A stretch of DNA of 64,000 bases. It comes from Rhexocercosporidium sp. MPI-PUGE-AT-0058 (lineage: Eukaryota; Ascomycota; Leotiomycetes; Helotiales). The notes below the pieces were generated by a model that had not been told where the DNA came from, ran no database searches, and saw only the letters and a program-made list of their open reading frames with translations. Shown piece after piece: positions 59,778 through 64,000 of this stretch. The position numbers and the translations under genes were made by a program. The stretch is taken from the NCBI GenBank assembly GCA_020746875.1, contig JAGTJL010000023.1, positions 186,001 through 250,000 on the forward strand. The letters are read 5' to 3'. The stretch's first letter is position 1. The number at the start of each line of letters is the position of its first letter.

Positions 59778-60353
59778 TTAGAATTTTACAAAATTTGCAT
59801 TACGAGTTATAGAGTCAATTGAGCCTGCATCAGACTCCACATCAGAGCTGTCTAGTGCCTCAGGTATATCTTCTAACTCTACCTCTGGCGCAGGCGAAGA
59901 CTCTATTAAATTCTCATGCTCAATAGCCTCTCCTGCTGTAAGTTCTGTAAAAAACTTGATCTCGTCGCCTTCAACTCCATCGACAGCTAATTGAGCTTGA
60001 ATTACTGCGTGATGAAATTCAGGGTGACCTTGAGGCGTTAATGAAAGAGCCTCTACTACGTTCGGAGCCTTATCAGGTTCTCGCGCAGGTATTAAAACAT
60101 CAGCCGGTGCGAACTCTCCACGCGCTTTATAGCCCTTTAACAGCTCTCTGTTTGTTCGATTAGCCTTCCGAGCTGAGACACCAGCAACTCGGAGGCTCTC
60201 CTTTGACTTATTAATTGCTTGAGTAAGGTTTCGTTGAGCTCTCCGTAAAGCTTCCGTCTTTTCTGTCTCTTCACGAATACGAATTCTCGTCCGTAAGTCG
60301 TCGACGTTTCCTGCACCTCCGCCTTTATGAATGCTTCTTCTAGAGGTCTTCTT
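59778..60353 (-). other. Open in-frame extension downstream of the transposase TGA
   Basis: 191 sense codons followed by TAA, in exactly the transposase frame. It reads as plausible protein: a basic helix (TRIRIREETEKTEALRRAQ, NLTQAINKSKESLRVAG) then an acidic tail (ENLIESSPAPEVELEDIPEA). The layout of a basic coiled-coil plus acidic Ser-rich tail parallels the C-terminus of the transposase at 14.4-16.0 kb, which supports it being the original C-terminal region. Confidence 0.7.
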
Positions 60354-61885
60354 TCACTTGCTTTCCTCCTTGATCTTTGCCTGTAAAGTAGCGTGCTCGA
60401 CAGTTATAAGATGAGCTTTCTGTAGTTCAACTGCAGTATTTTGCATCGTCCGGGAGAAAATATCACGAGAATCATCTGAAAACTGTGTAGGGTCTCTGCC
60501 AATAAACGAGTTGATAGCAGATGTCGTACTCCATAGTTCATGAGGCCTTGACGGAGGTAATGGAGGTAAGTCTAACTCGTCCTCAGTAACTTCCATATCT
60601 GCAATACTACGCTTCTTTTTGCCGTAAGATCGCATCTTCTTTAAGCCGGCTTGGACATCTAAAGGCCACATTCCTGACGTAGTAAAAGCGTTGACAATTG
60701 TATACCACTGCATGGCTTTCTTCCGTATTCCCGTAAGATCTCGGAAGAAGGAGGTAATAGTATATTCAAAATCGAGAGACCGGAGGGCAGCTGCAATAGC
60801 CATTGAATAGTAATGCTTCCATGGACGGAAGATGCCGACATCAAGAGGTTGTAAAATATGCGTAAGATAGCTAGGAAAGTAGAATAAGAAGATGTGGTTT
60901 TCTGCACACTTGAGTTGAAACGGAAGCCAGTGGTGAGACTCGTGGCCATCTAACAGCAATATCTTCCATGGTTTTGATGGTCCGGCATGAGAATACTTGA
61001 TTAAATGATCGGCATATCTCATGATTATGTCGTTATTAATGTATCCGGATAGAGATGTGTCTAATGTCTCATTGCCAACAAGCTCTGAAGTAATCCAATT
61101 CTCCATTATCTTCTCCCCTGGAATGATAATAAATAGCGGAAGCGTATTCTTTCCATCACCCCGAATGGTTTCAATAATCGTAAGAGATTTGCGGTTCTCT
61201 GGTGAGGCCGTATAAAGCTCTTTGACAGCCGTAGGGACAATTACAGCTTCTCCAGATGGACAGCCAACTCGTACGCCAGACTCGTCCATATTCAACAACT
61301 TCTTGCCTCTATCAATCTTGTATTTCTTCATTGCTTCGTCTAGCTCCGCAAACCATTTCTTTACGTCTTCTTCTGTATGAGATTCGAGTCTAGCGTGTTC
61401 AATTGGCTTCGTCTTAATTATATGGAGATTCGGGTTATTCTTTAGCCAGCTAGTAAACCAGCGTTTGGATGGCGGGCCGAGAGATGGAGATTGAGTCTAT
61501 AGATATTAATAATAGATTCAGTACAAAATACAAGGGAAATTACAGTTCGTAGATAGCCAATAGCTGCTTTCACCATCTCGTGAGTTGCTCCTAAACCGGC
61601 TTCCCATTGCTCGTAACAGTACTGTCGAATAGCCTCTTCTTGCGCCGCTGTCAAGATGATATTATTACCGCCATGGCGATTGAAGCCTCCAGAGGCATTC
61701 CGAGTCTTGTGTTTTAGCCTATGTATCGATTGGCGTAATGCATCTTCCTTTACATGAAAAATACGCGCCGCGTTCTTTGGTAGCTCTGTAGGGTTGTCTA
61801 GAGCCCAATCTCTTGCCTCTTGGAAGGCTCGATCATACGCGGACTTTGTACGATGAATAGAATAGAAGTTACTTGATGGCTCCAT
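60354..61885 (-). CDS. Pogo-type (HTH + DDE_1) transposase
   Basis: Two exons (61544-61885, 60354-61496) with a 47-bp intron give 494 residues. The N-terminus is a psq-like helix-turn-helix (YDRAFQEARDWALDNPTELP, AARIFHVKEDALRQSIHRL). The CENP-B-type DNA-binding segment is AAQEEAIRQYCYEQWEAGLG, with PPSKRWFTSWLKNNPNLHI across the intron. The DDE core shows LLNMDESGVRVG (first Asp), ILLLDGHESHH (second Asp) and FYFPSYLTHILQPLDVGIF (third Asp). All catalytic residues are present and there is no premature stop before the C-terminus, so it may be active. The frame after the TGA at 60354-60356 stays open for another 191 codons to TAA at 59778-59780. The TGA may therefore be a late mutation that trims a longer protein, or a read-through stop. 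Confidence 0.9.
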
Positions 61886-61995
61886 AATACCAAAAAAAAT
61901 CGATGCGTGCAATTGATGAAGGGGCTGATAGAGTTGTCACAGTCGCGATCAAAAGTACGCGTTTTTTGGTGGGGATTTACGCTTATCGCTATCTG

Positions 61996-62080
61996 GGCTG
62001 TGACACTTGCTTTCCTGTGACACTTGAATTCCCTGACTGTAAGCGAGAGCTCGCAGAATTACAGGCAGCGCACTGACTAT
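61996..62080 (-). repeat. Right terminal inverted repeat of the preserved transposon
   Basis: Mate of 59634-59718. Ends GCGCACTGACTAT next to TA. Confidence 0.9.
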
Positions 62081-64000
62081 TAAGTCGAATCCTTTTAAAA
62101 AAAAAGCCCTTAAGCAATTCGCTCTTATAAATGACTTATAAAGCTTAAAAATATAAGAGCTAAGGGCTAAATTTATTAAAGCTTTATAAGACGCCGAGTT
62201 CGCCTTTATAAAAAACAACTTCACCGCTATAACTAAGTTTATTATTAAAAAGATTAATAATATTACGGTAATATTTTTCACAATCGTTTTTAACTTAAAA
62301 GGTAAAGCCTACGTATTAATTATTATTAAGGCATATCGAGAGTCCTAGGAGGGCGAAAACCTAATCTCCGTTTATATTATAGCTTAACGACTTATAAAAG
62401 ATATTAATATTCTAGATAATCTTTAAGACTTTTATATAACTTTATATTATCCTAGACTTCTGTCGATAAACTTAATATTATTGAAAATCTAATCTTTCTT
62501 ATAAATAAGCATATCTTCAAACAGCGCCTCGATAGCATTTAATTTAGTCCTACTTTAATTTTAAGAAAACACATTACCGATAATAAATTAGTTTTAGTTT
62601 AAGGCCGTAGCTAAAAGACTTTTATTTTAGACTTTATTATTATATAACTTAAAATATTAATAAAAAGTAACTTATTAAATAACATTACTTAAGAAGCTTA
62701 AGTTATATCTTTACTAATTAAGAACTTCGGCCTTAAAGTCTTTACTTTAGTCCTTTAAATAATTATTAAATTATAAATATTTTAATATATCGATATGCCG
62801 AAACCTAATTATACACTTATTAACTTAATATAATTTAAAAACTATTAAAGTATAAAAAATAATCGAGATCTTTAGCATCGCGGCCGAAATTAAAGTTCTT
62901 ACCGCCGTTTAACTTATTTACGACTAGGCTTTAGTTTTAATTATTAATCCGATTCTCTTTAATTATAATATCTTCGTATTAGAGTTAAAATAAAACGATA
63001 AGCCCGCACTTAATAAGACCCTTTTAAATTCTTTGACCCCCGAGAAAAACCTTATAAAAAATAACCTTATAAAAGATATAAAAAAAGAAGTTAAGGACAA
63101 GCTAAAAAAGAGTAATAAAAAGTCAGGTATTAAAAAGTCAAGTATTAAGACCGAGACTAAAATTAAGACTAAAACTAAAATCAATACAAATGTAATAAAA
63201 AAACTTAAAGGACGTGAACTAAGACGTTAAAATAAAAGATTATAATAATAAAAGTTAAAATAAAAGAGATTTAAAGGAAAAAGGTGAGAATTAAAATAAA
63301 AAGATTAACAATAGAAAGAAAAAAGGTTTAAAGGAAAAGAGTTTAAAAGAAAAGGGTTTAAAGAAAAAGAGTTTAAAAAAAAAGGTTTAAAAAAAAGGGT
63401 TTAAAAGATAAAGATAATAAAAGCAATAAAAGCTTTACTCTTATCAAAAATATTACTTTTATTATAAAGGTTATTAAAATCAGTGATAATAGTAATCCTT
63501 TTAAGGGTTTCGCCGACATTAATAACCAAGTAAATAAGTTAAATAAAGCACGCATAATAAATTATAAATCTTATATAAAATTACCTTTGTTTATTTCGAT
63601 TAATACTAGTAATATTTTAAATTTATATTAAGCGTAAAGTAGTTATTATTTAAACAACTTTTATATAACTTATATAAACGATATCCTTATATACGTTAAA
63701 CTACTATCGTCCGCATTCGTCTTTTATATCTCAAGTTAAACTAATAACTTAGTATTTAATATTATAAAGAGAACTGAAGTTCTTAAAAAATTAAGTATTA
63801 TATAATAAAGACAATATCAAATAAGGGCGTTATTATAAATATTTTATTTTATTAAAAATAAAAATAATATTATAATAATATTAAACTATTACGACAAGAA
63901 CTCTATTATAAACAAATTAAGTATTTAATTAATAAAGATAATACTATAATAATATAATTTTAATATAACTGAGATAATATTATAATAGTTTAATGCGCTG
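62081..64000. other. AT-rich, RIP-degraded repeat tract
   Basis: About 1.9 kb dominated by TA, TTA and AAAG words with few CA or TG dinucleotides by eye, as expected for RIP-mutated retroelement DNA. No frame carries a recognisable domain. 63.27-63.42 kb is a degenerate tandem array of GTTTAAAG(A)AAA-type units. The tract continues past the window end. Confidence 0.65.
63270..63420. repeat. Degenerate short tandem repeat, GTTTAAAGAAAA-type
   Basis: About ten copies of an 11-14 bp purine-rich unit built on GTTTAAA followed by (G)AAAA(G). Confidence 0.6.

Larger units (their letters stand above)
59634..62080 (-). mobile_element. Pogo-like DNA transposon, well preserved
   Basis: About 2.45 kb with near-perfect inverted repeats of ~85 bp (59634-59718 and 61996-62080) starting ATAGTCAGTGCGCTGCC, flanked by TA at both sides. 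Each inverted repeat holds two copies of AAGTGTCACAG separated by GAAAGC, likely transposase-binding sites. The interior carries one transposase gene on the minus strand. Base composition is ordinary, in contrast to the very AT-rich DNA on either side, so the element inserted after the surrounding DNA had decayed. Confidence 0.93.

Noticed and set aside
63033..63230. Lys/Ile-rich frame in the AT-rich tract
   Set aside because: Composition-driven; no start context or domain.
1..64000. CRISPR arrays, bacterial operons or prokaryotic promoters
   Set aside because: The sequence is eukaryotic with spliceosomal introns; no regularly spaced repeat-spacer array was seen.

Overview
The window is chromosomal DNA of a filamentous ascomycete (Pezizomycotina; Leotiomycetes is a guess from overall gene flavour). 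The evidence is protein-coding genes cut by many 41-119 bp GT-AG introns with CTAAC/CTGAC-type branch sites, fungal-specific families (Zn2Cys6 factor, TIGR04076 protein, Cyk3, DUF3431), pogo/Fot1-type DNA transposons, and AT-rich tracts with C-to-T decay that looks like repeat-induced point mutation (RIP). I rebuilt exon structures by hand from reading frames and splice signals. For the intact genes other than GID7 (start unresolved) the joined exon lengths are a whole number of codons.

Layout. 0.7-13 kb is a conserved housekeeping block: VPS1 dynamin (-), ribokinase (+), a Gid7/WDR26 subunit of the GID ubiquitin ligase (-) and V-ATPase subunit A (+). 14.27-16.10 kb is a complete pogo-family element with long inverted ends and a transposase killed by five Trp-to-TAG stops. 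17.3-20.8 kb is a decayed ubiquitin-like-domain/ankyrin gene. 20.9-31.9 kb is an accessory group: a broken secreted GH3 beta-glucosidase, a TIGR04076 protein, a Zn2Cys6 transcription factor, an aldo/keto reductase with a large N-terminal extension, and an amino-acid permease. The permease and reductase share a divergent promoter carrying three copies of an AAYGCCGG-type motif also found upstream of the TIGR04076 gene.

32.4 kb holds an initiator tRNA-Met. A broken CAP/PR-1 secreted protein (33.1-34.1 kb) and a beta-lactamase-like serine hydrolase (34.6-36.2 kb) follow. A second housekeeping pair then diverges: a GCK-III Ste20-like kinase (-) and the cytokinesis protein Cyk3 (+). 44.8-47.5 kb encodes a multi-pass membrane protein with a DUF3431 C-terminus. 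After that come a decayed trypsin-like protein, a relic AT-rich patch, an unrecognised 435-residue protein, and a very large secreted SGNH-hydrolase/VCBS-repeat gene interrupted by a stop.

From about 58.2 kb to the end the base composition falls into an AT-rich, gene-poor tract. It holds two small inverted-repeat elements and one well preserved 2.4-kb pogo-like transposon (59.63-62.08 kb) nested in the decayed DNA. Overall, intact core genes alternate with accessory loci, several of which (GH3, CAP, SGNH-VCBS, trypsin-like, ULD-ankyrin) carry disabling mutations.
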